Below are positions 9,565 through 19,677 of a DNA stretch of 64,000 bases, one piece after another (position 1 is the stretch's first letter; every line of letters starts with the position of its first letter). A program made the translations under genes and the position numbers. The notes under the pieces were generated by a model, which did no database searches, had not been told where the DNA came from, and saw only the letters and a program-made list of their open reading frames with translations. This stretch comes from Polyangiaceae bacterium (GTDB lineage Bacteria; Myxococcota_A; Polyangia; Polyangiales; Polyangiaceae): the NCBI GenBank assembly GCA_025937785.1, contig JAICQQ010000015.1:1-64000 (forward strand), given 5' to 3'.

Positions 9565-10635
9565 GTGAACGTCATGCGCCAAAAACCAACGATCGCCCAG
9601 GTAGCCGAGCAAGCCCGAGTCGCCACGAGCACCGTCTCCCGAGTGCTCAACGGTGGTTACGCCAGCCCCGCAGTCAAAACACGCGTGCGCGAAGTGATCC
9701 GTGACCTGGGCTACACGCCATCTCTCACCGCCCGCAACCTGAAGCTCGGGCGCACCGGGATCATCGGTGTGGTGGTCGAGACCAGCCAGAGCGCGTGGTT
9801 CACCGAGCTGCTCGGCGGCGTCGAGCAGCGCCTCGCCGACGAGCGCACGAGTCTGGTTCTGGGCAGCCTGTCGCCGCGAGGCCAGTATCAACCCGGCTCC
9901 GTCTGGTCGTGGATCCGCGAACGTCGCGTCGACGGTCTGATCTTCGCTCGACCCGGCGTCGAGGAGTGCGCCCTCGTCGACGCAGCCAAGAGTGCTGGGG
10001 TCGCCTTTGCGTGTGTCTCGCCCGAGCAAGACTTGACCGACGGCACCACGCTCCGCGCGATGAACCGCGCTGCTGGACGCGAGCTCGCCCGCCATCTGGG
10101 CGGGCTGGGCCACGAGCGCGTCGCGTTCTTTGGTGGCAAAGAGCGCTCGCTCGCGATGCAGGACCGCCTCGCAGGGTTGGTCGAAGGCCTGCGCGCACTC
10201 GGCGTCACGCTCACGGACGCCCGGTTTGCCGAGGGCTCGGACGGCGCCGCTGGCGTCCGCCACGCCCAATACTGGTTGTCACTCGCACCCGCGCAAGCAC
10301 CGACGGCTGCCGTCCTGGGGAACGACACCATGGCGCTCGGGTTCATGCGCGCCGTGCAACAGCGCGGCATCACTATCCCGGATCAGCTCTCGGTCACGGG
10401 GTTCGAAGGTTTGCCCGAAGCAGAACTGTACTGGCCCGGCTTGACCACGATGGCCGAACCCTTGCGCCAAATGGGCGTCGATGCCTGCGAGCTCGTCCTC
10501 AACGAGCTGCGCGGCGGCGAGGGCCCAGAACGCGTCACCCGAGACTACGCCATGCAGCTCGTGGCGCGCGAAAGCACCGGGCCGGTCTCAGCCAAGCGCG
10601 CCACCAGCGAACTCCACACGCGGGCCGCTGGCTGA
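9565..10635 (+). CDS. LacI-family transcriptional regulator
   Basis: N-terminal HTH QKPTIAQVAEQARVATSTVSRVLNGGYASPAVKTRVREVIRDLGYTPS plus periplasmic-binding-like domain. Confidence 0.9.
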   Translation: MNVMRQKPTIAQVAEQARVATSTVSRVLNGGYASPAVKTRVREVIRDLGYTPSLTARNLKLGRTGIIGVVVETSQSAWFTELLGGVEQRLADERTSLVLGSLSPRGQYQPGSVWSWIRERRVDGLIFARPGVEECALVDAAKSAGVAFACVSPEQDLTDGTTLRAMNRAAGRELARHLGGLGHERVAFFGGKERSLAMQDRLAGLVEGLRALGVTLTDARFAEGSDGAAGVRHAQYWLSLAPAQAPTAAVLGNDTMALGFMRAVQQRGITIPDQLSVTGFEGLPEAELYWPGLTTMAEPLRQMGVDACELVLNELRGGEGPERVTRDYAMQLVARESTGPVSAKRATSELHTRAAG

Positions 10636-10682
10636 GGTCCGACCAGCGCGGAGCGCGCGGCCAGCGGGCTACCGCCCGTGCC

Positions 10683-11585
10683 TCAACCTTCGCTGCGATT
10701 CTTCCGGTTGCCCTTCTCGGCGTGCTTTTCGATGTACTCGACGATGGCGCCCGCGACGTCCACGCCCGTGGTCTGTTCGATGCCTTCCAGTCCGGGCGAC
10801 GAGTTGACTTCCATCACGAGCGGTCCGCGGTGCGAACGCAACATGTCCACGCCGGCGACCCGGAGCCCCAATAGCTTCGCGGAACGCACCGCCGAGCTGC
10901 GTTCTTCGGGGGTAAGCTTGACCTTCTCCGACGATCCGCCGCGGTGCAGGTTGCTCCGGAACTCGCCCTCGGGCCCTTGACGTTTCATGGCCGCGATCAC
11001 CTTGTCACCGACGACGAACGCGCGCACGTCCGCGCCCGCCGCTTCCTTGATGAACTCTTGAACCAGGATGTTCGCGTCGAGCTGGCGAAACGCGAAGATT
11101 ACCGACTCAGCGGCCTTCTTGGTTTCTGCCAGTACCACGCCCACCCCCTGCGTCCCCTCGAGCAGTTTGATGATGAGCGGGGCCCCGCCCACCACGTCGA
11201 TCAGACCATCGACGTCCTTCGTCGACCGCGCGAAGCTCGTCACCGGCAAACCGATACCGTCGCGCGCGAGCAGCTGCAGCGATCGCAGCTTGTCGCGAGA
11301 GCGCGAGATCGCTTGAGACGAGTTGAGCGAATAGACCCCCATCATCTCGAACTGCCGCACGACCGCCGTCCCGTAGAACGTCAGCGAGGCACCGATACGG
11401 GGAACGATGGCGTCGAAGATCAGCTCGTGCCCGCCCAGCAAGACACCGGGCTTGTGCGAGGTAATGTTCATGTAGCACCGCGAATAGTCGACGATGCGCA
11501 CGTCGTGGCCGCGTTGCTCGGCCGCCTGCTTCAGGCGCGTTGTCGAGTAAATATGCGAACTCCGGGAGAGGATGCCTAATTTCAC
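10683..11585 (-). CDS. rimK: RimK-family ATP-grasp alpha-L-glutamate ligase
   Basis: [41 protein letters not shown]...ATP-grasp motifs, [31 protein letters not shown] start in frame. Confidence 0.9.
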   Translation of the reverse strand: MKLGILSRSSHIYSTTRLKQAAEQRGHDVRIVDYSRCYMNITSHKPGVLLGGHELIFDAIVPRIGASLTFYGTAVVRQFEMMGVYSLNSSQAISRSRDKLRSLQLLARDGIGLPVTSFARSTKDVDGLIDVVGGAPLIIKLLEGTQGVGVVLAETKKAAESVIFAFRQLDANILVQEFIKEAAGADVRAFVVGDKVIAAMKRQGPEGEFRSNLHRGGSSEKVKLTPEERSSAVRSAKLLGLRVAGVDMLRSHRGPLVMEVNSSPGLEGIEQTTGVDVAGAIVEYIEKHAEKGNRKNRSEG

Positions 11586-11593
11586 GTTCGCTC

Positions 11594-12028
11594 CTACGGC
11601 TTCAGCGCCTTCATCAAGAATGAACGGCCCGGATTGATCACGAACCTGCGTCGGACGGCTTCGCGTCCGAGGAGCATTCTGAACCCCATGAGATCCCGCG
11701 AAGTCAGCGTCAGATCGATGGGCCAGGCGTCCCCCCCGAAGCTCACGCTGGTTCGAATCGTGGGGCGCAATTCGCGCTTCCCATTGGAACTTCTGACCCA
11801 GCGTTCGTCCGCGAGCTCGGCGAGGCACTCGACGGTCGTGTGGTTGTCCTCTTGCAGAGGGTGCACCAGGAAGTGGACCATCGTGCGCCGCTTACGCCGC
11901 AAGAGCTCGACGTCGAAGGCATGCAAAGACGAACTGCGCGCCCCGGTGTCCACCTTGACCTTCACCCGAGGAATTTCGAGTTCCGGCAGCTGGATCCACT
12001 CGCGCCAGCCGATCATGGGCTTTTGCAT
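11594..12028 (-). CDS. RimB/DUF785-type ATP-dependent zinc protease-like protein
   Basis: [36 protein letters not shown]...[14 protein letters not shown]; directly upstream of the rimK-like gene. Confidence 0.85.
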   Translation of the reverse strand: MQKPMIGWREWIQLPELEIPRVKVKVDTGARSSSLHAFDVELLRRKRRTMVHFLVHPLQEDNHTTVECLAELADERWVRSSNGKRELRPTIRTSVSFGGDAWPIDLTLTSRDLMGFRMLLGREAVRRRFVINPGRSFLMKALKP

Positions 12029-12329
12029 GCGGTCACGATAAGGCGGGCGATCCCGTGCGAAAAGATAAATCGGGATACAGCCGAATCCTGCGCGCCGGTC
12101 ACGGATGCTAACGGCTTGCGTACTGTGATTCGACGCGCTCGAGTTCGATCGGAGCGCCGAGCAGTTTCGATGGATCGCGACATCGACGGCAGCACCGATC
12201 CGGTGCTGATCAGTGCGGCTTTCGAACGCTATCGATTCAATAATCCCGCGTAGATAGAACAGCGCAAACCTGACCGCGGCGTGCACCCGCCTCTTGCATC
12301 TGGGTATAACATCGGCTTTACATACGCCA

Positions 12330-12560
12330 ATGGCCCCCGAAAGAAGAAGCGAGCTCGTGGCGGTCCGGTTCACACCAGCGGAGCTCTCCATGTTGCACGA
12401 GCTAGCCGAGGTAGACGGACTGTATCAGTCAGACGTGATTCGGTTGCTGATCAGGCGAGCGCACGTGGCGCGCTTCAAGGGCAAGAAGAAGGTCACGAAG
12501 GCGCCTGCGCCGAGGAAGACCAACGGCAAGGCGAAAGCGAAGCGCAAAGCACGAGGCTAA
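12330..12560 (+). CDS. Small ribbon-helix-helix-like protein with Lys-rich tail
   Basis: LVAVRFTPAELSMLHELAEVDGLYQSDVIRLLIRRAHVARFKGKKK; ATG at 12330. Confidence 0.55.
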   Translation: MAPERRSELVAVRFTPAELSMLHELAEVDGLYQSDVIRLLIRRAHVARFKGKKKVTKAPAPRKTNGKAKAKRKARG

Positions 12561-13327
12561 CCCGGCAAGATCGTCGCGACCGTGAGCCAGACCATGGCCA
12601 GAATCGCAAACGAGACCGGGCCTGCCGTGATCAGCACGGCGAGTCGTCGCGCGCGAATCACACGGGCGGGCGAAAGCTCGCGCGAAAGCAACAGGTAGGC
12701 GTCCATCGCTGTGCGTGGGACGCGAGCGGCAGACATCGTATCGCGCCATGCGCGCGACGCGCCCCCTGAAACGCATCCGAACACCAGCCCCGCTGGCGAC
12801 GTCAACAGATCCCAGCCACAGCTGTAGAAAGCGAAGCGGAGTCCGCGCGCGAAGCGCCAGTCGGCGCCCGCGAGCTTCGCGCCCAGCTCGAGCGTGATGC
12901 CCCAGAAAGCGTGCAAACCGACCATGACTGCCGCGAGCACGGGCACCGCTGCAACCACGGCACACGCGAGCGGTCCGTTGCTTGCGACGGTGGTAACGAC
13001 CGCCCCCGCCACATCGGGCGCGACCAAGAATCCGAAGGCCAAGCCGACGAGCGCGAGCGACCCGAGCGCACAGAGCTCGACGACCAACGCGAAGCTGCAG
13101 GCCGCGAGCACCGGACCGTCTCGAAGCTTGCCGAACACGAGCTCGGGCACGAGCGCACTCGCACGCGCCGTCGACCACAGTCGGGCCGAGAGCGGACCCG
13201 GAGCCTCCCAAGCAATCACGCTTTTGGGGAGCGAAGCCGCGGGCGCGTAACAACCGTCGCAGATGCTGCTCCCGCAGCGAGTGCACACGCTGGCTGGGGG
13301 GACCTCGAACTCTGCGTCGGAACGCAC
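12557..13327 (-). CDS. Integral membrane protein with N-terminal CxxC...CxxC zinc-ribbon-like motif
   Basis: VCTRCGSSICDGCYAP followed by several hydrophobic segments. Confidence 0.6.
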   Translation of the reverse strand: MRSDAEFEVPPASVCTRCGSSICDGCYAPAASLPKSVIAWEAPGPLSARLWSTARASALVPELVFGKLRDGPVLAACSFALVVELCALGSLALVGLAFGFLVAPDVAGAVVTTVASNGPLACAVVAAVPVLAAVMVGLHAFWGITLELGAKLAGADWRFARGLRFAFYSCGWDLLTSPAGLVFGCVSGGASRAWRDTMSAARVPRTAMDAYLLLSRELSPARVIRARRLAVLITAGPVSFAILAMVWLTVATILPG

Positions 13328-13353
13328 CCTATCCGTTTAGCACCAAATCGCCG

Positions 13354-14832
13354 CTACGCGATGAGCGCGTCGTAGACGCCGCCCTGCATCGTCGACCCGC
13401 CCTCGCCCTCGGGGACGCCGAACCAATCCGACGGGATGCCCATTGCGTTCACGATGGTGTTGAGCAGCTTGTTGTGGGGCGCCTCTTCGTAGTCGGCCAT
13501 GTACACGTACTCGCCTTGTTTGAAGTAGCCAGCACAACTCCCGGCCAGAATATAGGGCAAATCCAGCCAGGAGTGGTCCTTACCGTCGGAGAGCTCGTTC
13601 GTGTACAAGATCACCGAGTTGTCGAGCACGCTGCTGCCGCCCGCTTCGCTGTAGCCTGCCAGTTTTTCGAGCAGGCGCGCGTACTTCTGCTGATGCCAGA
13701 CATCGATGGCGAACAGCATGTCTTCGTAGCCGGCGACGTCAGCGCAACCGTTGTCGGTGCTATCGCCGAAGCAATCATCCTTGACCTTGCCATGCGAGAG
13801 CTTGTGGTGGTTGTACTCGTGATCCATGCCGTCCCAGGCGAAAATAGGCCCGCCAGCGCCGTGATCGAACTGCAGCGTCGCGACGCGCGTGTAGTCGCAC
13901 GCCAGGGCCAACGCCATGATGTCGACCTGCAGCTCGGCGATCGCAGCGTATTGGCCATTTTCTTCCACCGCTTCTTCTGCACCCTCGTAAGGCGACACGC
14001 GCTCCGTCAGCGAAGCGTCGCCGCAGGCGATGCTCGAGTTCGTCATGCCCTGTTCCAACTCGCGAATCGACGTGAAATGGGCCTCGAGCTTGGCCTTGTC
14101 GGCGGCGCTCAGCGGCCCCTGCTGGAGCGCTTCGAACTGATCCCGAACCAGGTCGAGCACGCTCTCGCGCCGGGCCGAGACCCGCGCTGCCGCTTCGCTG
14201 GCGTCAGGGCCGTCGTTGTTGAGATTCATGAACTCGGCGTAGGCGTTCCAGGGATTGTTGATCGCAGCCACCGCCGTACCCGACGCGCTGTACGAGCTGA
14301 AGTCGAGGCCTCGGTAACGAGCATTGCGCCCGACCATGAGGTTCAGCGGCGGCCGCCGCGACCCGTCCGCGCCTGGGTTGATTTCAGCAGCGATCACGTG
14401 ATCGACGGACGGCCCCAGCGCCAACCACTCCTCGTCGTCGGCGAACCGAGCGGTGAGTTTGTGGGCCATGCCTTTGCCGTGATCGTCGCCCCCTCCGCCG
14501 TCCCGTCCCCAGCCGCGCGGGCTCATGTGCACCCCACGCGGGTACAGCAACTTGTCACGGAACGGAGTCAACGGCTCGTTCGCAGTCCCCGCCAGGTGCG
14601 CCTCCGTCAACGCCCCGAAGTCTCCGTTCGGAAACCAGCGGTCCATGTTGACGCCGTTGCACGCGAAGAACACACCGAAACGCTTGACCGTGGTGTCTTG
14701 CGCCTTCGCCGCACGGGGCGCGAGGCTCTCGAGGTATGGCAAGCCCACCAGCGCGCCGCCGAAGCCGAGCAAGAACCTGCGACGCGGCAAGCGCGACCGC
14801 ATCGCCCGCGCCGTTTCGTAACGGATTCTCAT
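13354..14832 (-). CDS. DUF1552 domain protein
   Basis: RRRFLLGFGGALVGLPYLESLAPRA...FGVFFACNGVNMDRWFP...ILYTNELSDGKDHSWLDLPYILAG; paired with a DUF1592-type gene. Confidence 0.85.
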   Translation of the reverse strand: MRIRYETARAMRSRLPRRRFLLGFGGALVGLPYLESLAPRAAKAQDTTVKRFGVFFACNGVNMDRWFPNGDFGALTEAHLAGTANEPLTPFRDKLLYPRGVHMSPRGWGRDGGGGDDHGKGMAHKLTARFADDEEWLALGPSVDHVIAAEINPGADGSRRPPLNLMVGRNARYRGLDFSSYSASGTAVAAINNPWNAYAEFMNLNNDGPDASEAAARVSARRESVLDLVRDQFEALQQGPLSAADKAKLEAHFTSIRELEQGMTNSSIACGDASLTERVSPYEGAEEAVEENGQYAAIAELQVDIMALALACDYTRVATLQFDHGAGGPIFAWDGMDHEYNHHKLSHGKVKDDCFGDSTDNGCADVAGYEDMLFAIDVWHQQKYARLLEKLAGYSEAGGSSVLDNSVILYTNELSDGKDHSWLDLPYILAGSCAGYFKQGEYVYMADYEEAPHNKLLNTIVNAMGIPSDWFGVPEGEGGSTMQGGVYDALIA

Positions 14833-16559
14833 GGTTCCACCTGGTTCGGCCTGCGATGCATGAACGCCTCGGTCGCGCTGACTCTGCCCACCAGCTCGCG
14901 CACGCTGAGCCCGCTCTCCGCGAGCTCGGCCGCGGCCGCCTCGTCACCGGCCGCGAGCGCCCGCCCATAAGAGAACTCGAGCCACTTGGAGGCGTAACAA
15001 GCGCGCGCCTCCTGGCTCGCCGCCAAGGCGTCGATCAGGTCCATGGGGCCGGTGAAGTCGATGTCCACGTCGTCGATCTCCATGGTCCCGCTGGTGTCGA
15101 CGCGCACGCCGTTCTCGGTGCTGCGTACCTGGCCGACGGCGTCGAAGCCCTCGAGCGCGAAGCCCGGCGGGTTGATCTGCACGTGGCACTGGAAGCAGCC
15201 CGCCTGGCCTGTCAAGAGCTCGATCTCTTCACGCGTCGTCTCGAGTGGCTCGTCGGTTTCAGGCAGTGGTGTCATCGAGGCGCCGGGCGGTGGGTCGTCG
15301 ATGTCGCGGCACAAAAGCCGTCGCACCACGAACAAGCCGCGATGGATCGGATCGGTGTCGACCGCGTAGGAGTGAGAAGCAAGGAAACCGACCTGCATCA
15401 AGAACCCCTTGCGCTCGTCGGCGTTCAAGTCGATGCGGCTCATGCTCGAGGGCGCATCCCCGGCGGCGATACCGTAGAGTGGGGCCAGACCGGCGTCGGC
15501 GAAGGCGTAAGGGGCAGTCAACAGTTCAGTCAGGCCACCGCCGCTCTCGATCACTTCACGAACGAAGCGTTCGCTGGCACTGCGAGCCGCCGTCACGATG
15601 TTCTCGGGCACCGTGGGAAACTCGTCGCGGTCCGGCGCGATCACCGAGAAGCGGTTGAAATCCCAAGCTTGCGCATGAAACGACACCAGTTGCGCGGTCG
15701 CGCGCTCCGAGTCGAGCAGGACCTCGACGGCGCTCGCCACTTGCTCTGGGGTTCGCAGCTCATCGCGACTCGCTCGCTCGAAAAGATCTTCGCTGGGCAT
15801 CGTGCCCTGCACGAAGTAGGACAAGCGCGTGGCCAGCTCCCAGCTCGAGAGCGCGATCAGTCCAGTATCCGACACGTCGTTGCTGAGCTCGGTACGGTAA
15901 AGAAATTGGGGCGACTGCAGCATCGCCTCGACGACCAGCCGAACACCGTCACGGAACGCGTCGCCGCTCATCACCAGCGTCGGACCTTCTCCGAAAAGGG
16001 CCTCGAATGCGGCTTGTTCGTCGGTGGTCAGCGGTCGCCGAAAAGCGCGCTGCCCGAACTCTGCGATGAACTGCTCGGCACAGCCGGCTTCGTCGCCGCT
16101 GCACGGCACGACCTCGGCGAACACTTCGCCGTCGCTCACCACCCGCTCGGCCAGCGCTTCGGCGGCTGCTCGGTATTGCGGTCCGAGGCGCGCGTCGACC
16201 TGCAGGTCGATGCTCGTCTCGAAGCCGAACCCGTTCAGCGCGTCGGGCGCGAAGGCCGTGGCCGGCGAATCCGTGATGCCGAACAAATCTTGCACCGTCG
16301 CGTCGTATTGATCGTGCGTCAGGCGCGCCACGCGGGTCACGCCCTCGGCGCCTGTCGCGTCACCTCCAGTACTAGCCCCGCCACTACTAGCCCCGTCACT
16401 GCCGTCGGTGTTCCCACTGGAGGCGCCGCCGCTGCTGCCATTGGTGCCGCTCGAAGCAGCGTTCGCGTCTCCCAGCTCGCCGCCTTTTACCGGCGACTGA
16501 CAGCCGCTGGGCGCTGCCAAGAGCGCAATGTAAGCGAGGACGCGTCCCGTGCGACTCAT
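14829..16559 (-). CDS. DUF1592/DUF1588/DUF1585-type lipoprotein
   Basis: VTRVARLTHDQYDATVQDLFGI...RRPLTTDEQAAFEALF...GFLMQVGFLASHS...RGLFVVRRLLCRDIDDPPP...FALEGFDAVGQVR; ATG at 16559. Confidence 0.85.
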   Translation of the reverse strand: MSRTGRVLAYIALLAAPSGCQSPVKGGELGDANAASSGTNGSSGGASSGNTDGSDGASSGGASTGGDATGAEGVTRVARLTHDQYDATVQDLFGITDSPATAFAPDALNGFGFETSIDLQVDARLGPQYRAAAEALAERVVSDGEVFAEVVPCSGDEAGCAEQFIAEFGQRAFRRPLTTDEQAAFEALFGEGPTLVMSGDAFRDGVRLVVEAMLQSPQFLYRTELSNDVSDTGLIALSSWELATRLSYFVQGTMPSEDLFERASRDELRTPEQVASAVEVLLDSERATAQLVSFHAQAWDFNRFSVIAPDRDEFPTVPENIVTAARSASERFVREVIESGGGLTELLTAPYAFADAGLAPLYGIAAGDAPSSMSRIDLNADERKGFLMQVGFLASHSYAVDTDPIHRGLFVVRRLLCRDIDDPPPGASMTPLPETDEPLETTREEIELLTGQAGCFQCHVQINPPGFALEGFDAVGQVRSTENGVRVDTSGTMEIDDVDIDFTGPMDLIDALAASQEARACYASKWLEFSYGRALAAGDEAAAAELAESGLSVRELVGRVSATEAFMHRRPNQVEP

Positions 16560-16761
16560 GAGCAATCGCCACGATAGCAGATTCGGTCGTCGCTCGCCCA
16601 GCCCAGCTGGCTCAGCGAGCCCGCGCGCCGCCCGAAACGACAACCCCGCACACCGTGAACGATCCCACATCCCGTAGCGAGAGGTCGCACTTCGGTGCCG
16701 TGCGCTCACGCGCAGCTGCAGCTCCGAACCCGTCGTCGAAGCACGCCCGAATTGTCGAGCG

Positions 16762-17844
16762 TCAGCGACTTGGGCGCTCGAAGACCAACAGCTGCGGGCG
16801 CACGTCCTCGGGGGCCGCGGTGCGACCGTTTCCGTTGTTGTCGAACACCAAATAGACACGGTTACCGTCGAGCGCCAATCCTTCAGCCACACCGTACCTG
16901 CGATCGAGATACCCAAAGCGGTCGTCGTTCTCGGTCGCAGCAAAGCTCCAAGCTTCTCTTTCCACCCAGCCCGCCAAAGCCCGCTCCAACGCAACGACGA
17001 GGTGCGCACCTCGGACCAACGCGAAGAGCTGGTTCTCGAAACTCGCGAGGTCGCTGAAGTCGGGCGTTCGCCCCGTAGGCAAATCGAAGGCACTGGCAGC
17101 CATGTTCCAGGCGAGCGCACGCGCCAGCTCGCCGTCCGCAGGCACTTCGATCAAACCTCGCTCGCTGCGCTCCGCAGCCACCACGATGCGTCCGTCGTCG
17201 AGGCGAGCGATGCCCTCGAGTTTGGCGTTTGGTACCGTGAACAGCCCCACGGATCCGCCCAAGCGATCGAGCGGCGGCGTCGCCCAGCTCAACGTCGAAT
17301 CACGGGTGAGCCTCGCCACTCGCACCTGAGCTTCGCTCGCCAAGAGCAGCCCCCCGGAGCCGTCGGAACACAGCCCTTCCAGGTCCAATTCCACCACCCC
17401 CGGTGGCAGCGCGAAACGCCGATAGCTTTGCACCCTGACACGCTGCGCTTCCACCACCAGCTCGAAGACCTCGTTTTCATGCTTGTCAGAAACGGTCAGG
17501 AGCTTCCCCTCGTGCCAGAGCAGCCCCGACGGTTGGAAGTTGTCGCGCCGGTCGATCGGCAGCGCCTGGACCAGCACCAGCTCCACCCGCTCGCGCGCGA
17601 GCACCACGCTGGCGGGTGGCGGCGTCGCCGGCGGCGTCGCAAGCGAAAGTACCGGCGGCGCTTCGTCGCGCGCTGAACCGCTCGCTGCTGCGACCGGATC
17701 GCGCGGGGCTCCGGTTGCTGGCGCCGCCAGATCGCGCCGTGATGCGCTCAGCCCGTCGGAGGGGGTGCCGCGCCGAGAAGGGGTGCAACCGGCGCCCACC
17801 AGTGTTATCGCCAGGATTAGCCGTGAACACCGCGCAACACGCAT
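16762..17844 (-). CDS. Esterase-like/SdiA-regulated-like lipoprotein (soluble beta-propeller)
   Basis: Lipoprotein signal MRVARCSRLILAITLVGAGC; FQPSGLLWHEGKLLTVSDKHENEVFEL...LDLEGLCSDGSGGLLLASE. Confidence 0.65.
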   Translation of the reverse strand: MRVARCSRLILAITLVGAGCTPSRRGTPSDGLSASRRDLAAPATGAPRDPVAAASGSARDEAPPVLSLATPPATPPPASVVLARERVELVLVQALPIDRRDNFQPSGLLWHEGKLLTVSDKHENEVFELVVEAQRVRVQSYRRFALPPGVVELDLEGLCSDGSGGLLLASEAQVRVARLTRDSTLSWATPPLDRLGGSVGLFTVPNAKLEGIARLDDGRIVVAAERSERGLIEVPADGELARALAWNMAASAFDLPTGRTPDFSDLASFENQLFALVRGAHLVVALERALAGWVEREAWSFAATENDDRFGYLDRRYGVAEGLALDGNRVYLVFDNNGNGRTAAPEDVRPQLLVFERPSR

Positions 17845-19190
17845 CGAGAGGGCATGGGAACCCCCCGGGGCTCGTGGTGTCAACGCTCCTGACGATGTGC
17901 CTTGCGTGCTCTGCTGCCCGCCCAACGGAGCCGCCACCCCACGCGCGGGGAATGAAGCCCGCGTCCGCAAGCGCAAACACCAGCGTCAGCTCCACGCCGA
18001 CGTCATCCACGCCGACGTCATCCACGCCGACGTCATCCACGCCGACGTCATCCACGCCGACGTCATCCACGCCGACGTCATCCACGCCGACGTCATCCAC
18101 GCCGACGTCCACCTCCACGCCCGCTTCTCGGGCGAGGCTCGGTCGCACCGAAGTCGTCAGCGCCCGCCCTCGACCCGCGCCCCTCCCGCAGCGGGCGGGA
18201 TACCCGGACGCGGTCGTCGACCCGCGGCCCTTGACGCGCGTCTTGCGCGGCGATTTCGAAGCCCCCGAGACGTTGCTCGTGGCCTACGAAGCAGAGTGGG
18301 TCGACTCCGTTCGGCAACTCATCGTCGCCGCGGCAGGCCAGGCGCGAGTGCTCCTCTTGACCACGGTCGACGAAGCCCAAACCGCGGCCCTGCGGCAGCT
18401 CGCAACAGCTCGCCACGTGGACCTGCTGACGGGCGACTTCGATTCACCGTGGGTTCGGGATTACGGACCCTTGCAGACGCACGAGCTCGCTGCCGGTCCG
18501 CTGTGGCTCGACTTCGGCTACACCTGGCATCGACCCCAGGACGACCAGCTCCCGAGCGTGCTGTCCTCACGTCTGCAGGCGCGCCTCGAGAACCCCGGCT
18601 TCGACCTCGACGGCGGCGCGGTGATCAGCAACGGACAGGGACTCTGCGCGCTCACACGCACGAGTTTGCTCGACGCAGGCTTTGCAAACCCCGCGTCCGA
18701 CGAACTCGAAGTCTTCCTGGCGGGACTGGGATGTCACGCGACAGCCGTCCTGCCCGCTGTTCCTGGCGAGCCCACCGGGCACGTCGATGTGGTCGCTCAA
18801 TTCTTGGCCACGGACCTGGCAATGGTGGCGCGGATGGATCCGAGCACCGATCCCGACCTCGCCCGTGCGCTCGACGGCGTGGCGGACCACCTGGCAGCCA
18901 CGGCGGAAGTCGCAGACTACCCGCTCCAAATCGTGCGAGTCCCGCTCGGAACCTCGGGTGACACGTTCTTCTCTTATGTCAATGCCACCCGTCTGGAGGG
19001 GCGCCTGCTGGTTCCCCGCTTCAACGAGCTGCCCGACGCGCTCGAACACGAAGCGCACGCCGCGCTGGCGCGCGCGCTGCCGGACGTCTCCATCGTGCCC
19101 ATCGACGCGGACGTGATGGTTCGCCGGGGCGGAGCCATTCATTGCGTCACCTTGGGTCTCGGACCGACCCGGGGGGAGGCGCCCCATTGA
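17823..19190 (+). CDS. Agmatine deiminase / peptidyl-arginine deiminase family lipoprotein
   Basis: DSPWVRDYGPLQTHELAAGPLWLDFGYTWHRPQDD...LDGGAVISNGQGLCALTRTSLLD...GHVDVVAQFLATDLAMV; GTG start followed by signal peptide. Confidence 0.8.
   Translation: MNTAQHASRGHGNPPGLVVSTLLTMCLACSAARPTEPPPHARGMKPASASANTSVSSTPTSSTPTSSTPTSSTPTSSTPTSSTPTSSTPTSSTPTSTSTPASRARLGRTEVVSARPRPAPLPQRAGYPDAVVDPRPLTRVLRGDFEAPETLLVAYEAEWVDSVRQLIVAAAGQARVLLLTTVDEAQTAALRQLATARHVDLLTGDFDSPWVRDYGPLQTHELAAGPLWLDFGYTWHRPQDDQLPSVLSSRLQARLENPGFDLDGGAVISNGQGLCALTRTSLLDAGFANPASDELEVFLAGLGCHATAVLPAVPGEPTGHVDVVAQFLATDLAMVARMDPSTDPDLARALDGVADHLAATAEVADYPLQIVRVPLGTSGDTFFSYVNATRLEGRLLVPRFNELPDALEHEAHAALARALPDVSIVPIDADVMVRRGGAIHCVTLGLGPTRGEAPH
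17990..18115 (+). repeat. 15-bp in-frame tandem repeat (GACGTCATCCACGCC) encoding about 8 SSTPT pentapeptides
   Basis: Direct reading of the perfect 15-bp period. Confidence 0.95.
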
Positions 19191-19220
19191 CCGCCCAACC
19201 CTCGACCCGGCGGGCCGCGC

Positions 19221-19475
19221 CCACTGTGGGTCGCCGGCTTGGGTCGGGCCGCCAACTCTGAGTTACCGCCATGACCCACTGTGGGTCGCCGGCTTGGGTC
19301 GGTCCGCCAACTCTGAGTCACCGCCATGGCCCACTGTGGGTCGCCGGCGTGGGTCGGGCCGCCAACTCTGAGTCACCGCCATGACCCACTGTGGGTCGCC
19401 GGCGTGGGTCGGGCCGCCAACTCTGAGTCACCGCCATGACCCACTGTGGGTCGCCGGCGTGGAGGGTTGGCAGCC
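19221..19475. repeat. 55-bp tandem repeat array, 5 copies, each with the palindrome GACCCAC-T-GTGGGTC or a close variant
   Basis: CCACTGTGGG occurs at 19221, 19276, 19331, 19386 and 19441 (exact 55-bp spacing); diverged copies near 19521 and 19582. Confidence 0.95.
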
Positions 19476-19677
19476 GGTCAGAGTTCCATGTGGCCGCTCG
19501 TCATCACGGATCACTGCCGTGACCCAACGGTGGGCGCTCCAGGGTGAAGGCCTGGCAGCAGGGTTCACGCATCCCTGCCACGACCCACTGTGGGCCAGAA
19601 CTTGGGGGACCTCGCTCGCGCGGGTGAACGGGCTGGAGCCGACAAACAATAAGCAGACATTGGTCATCCCGAGGGCC

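Noticed and set aside
14736-16577. 613-aa plus-strand ORF antisense to the DUF1592 gene
   Set aside because: High-GC shadow ORF; no recognisable domain, while the opposite strand matches DUF1592/DUF1588/DUF1585.
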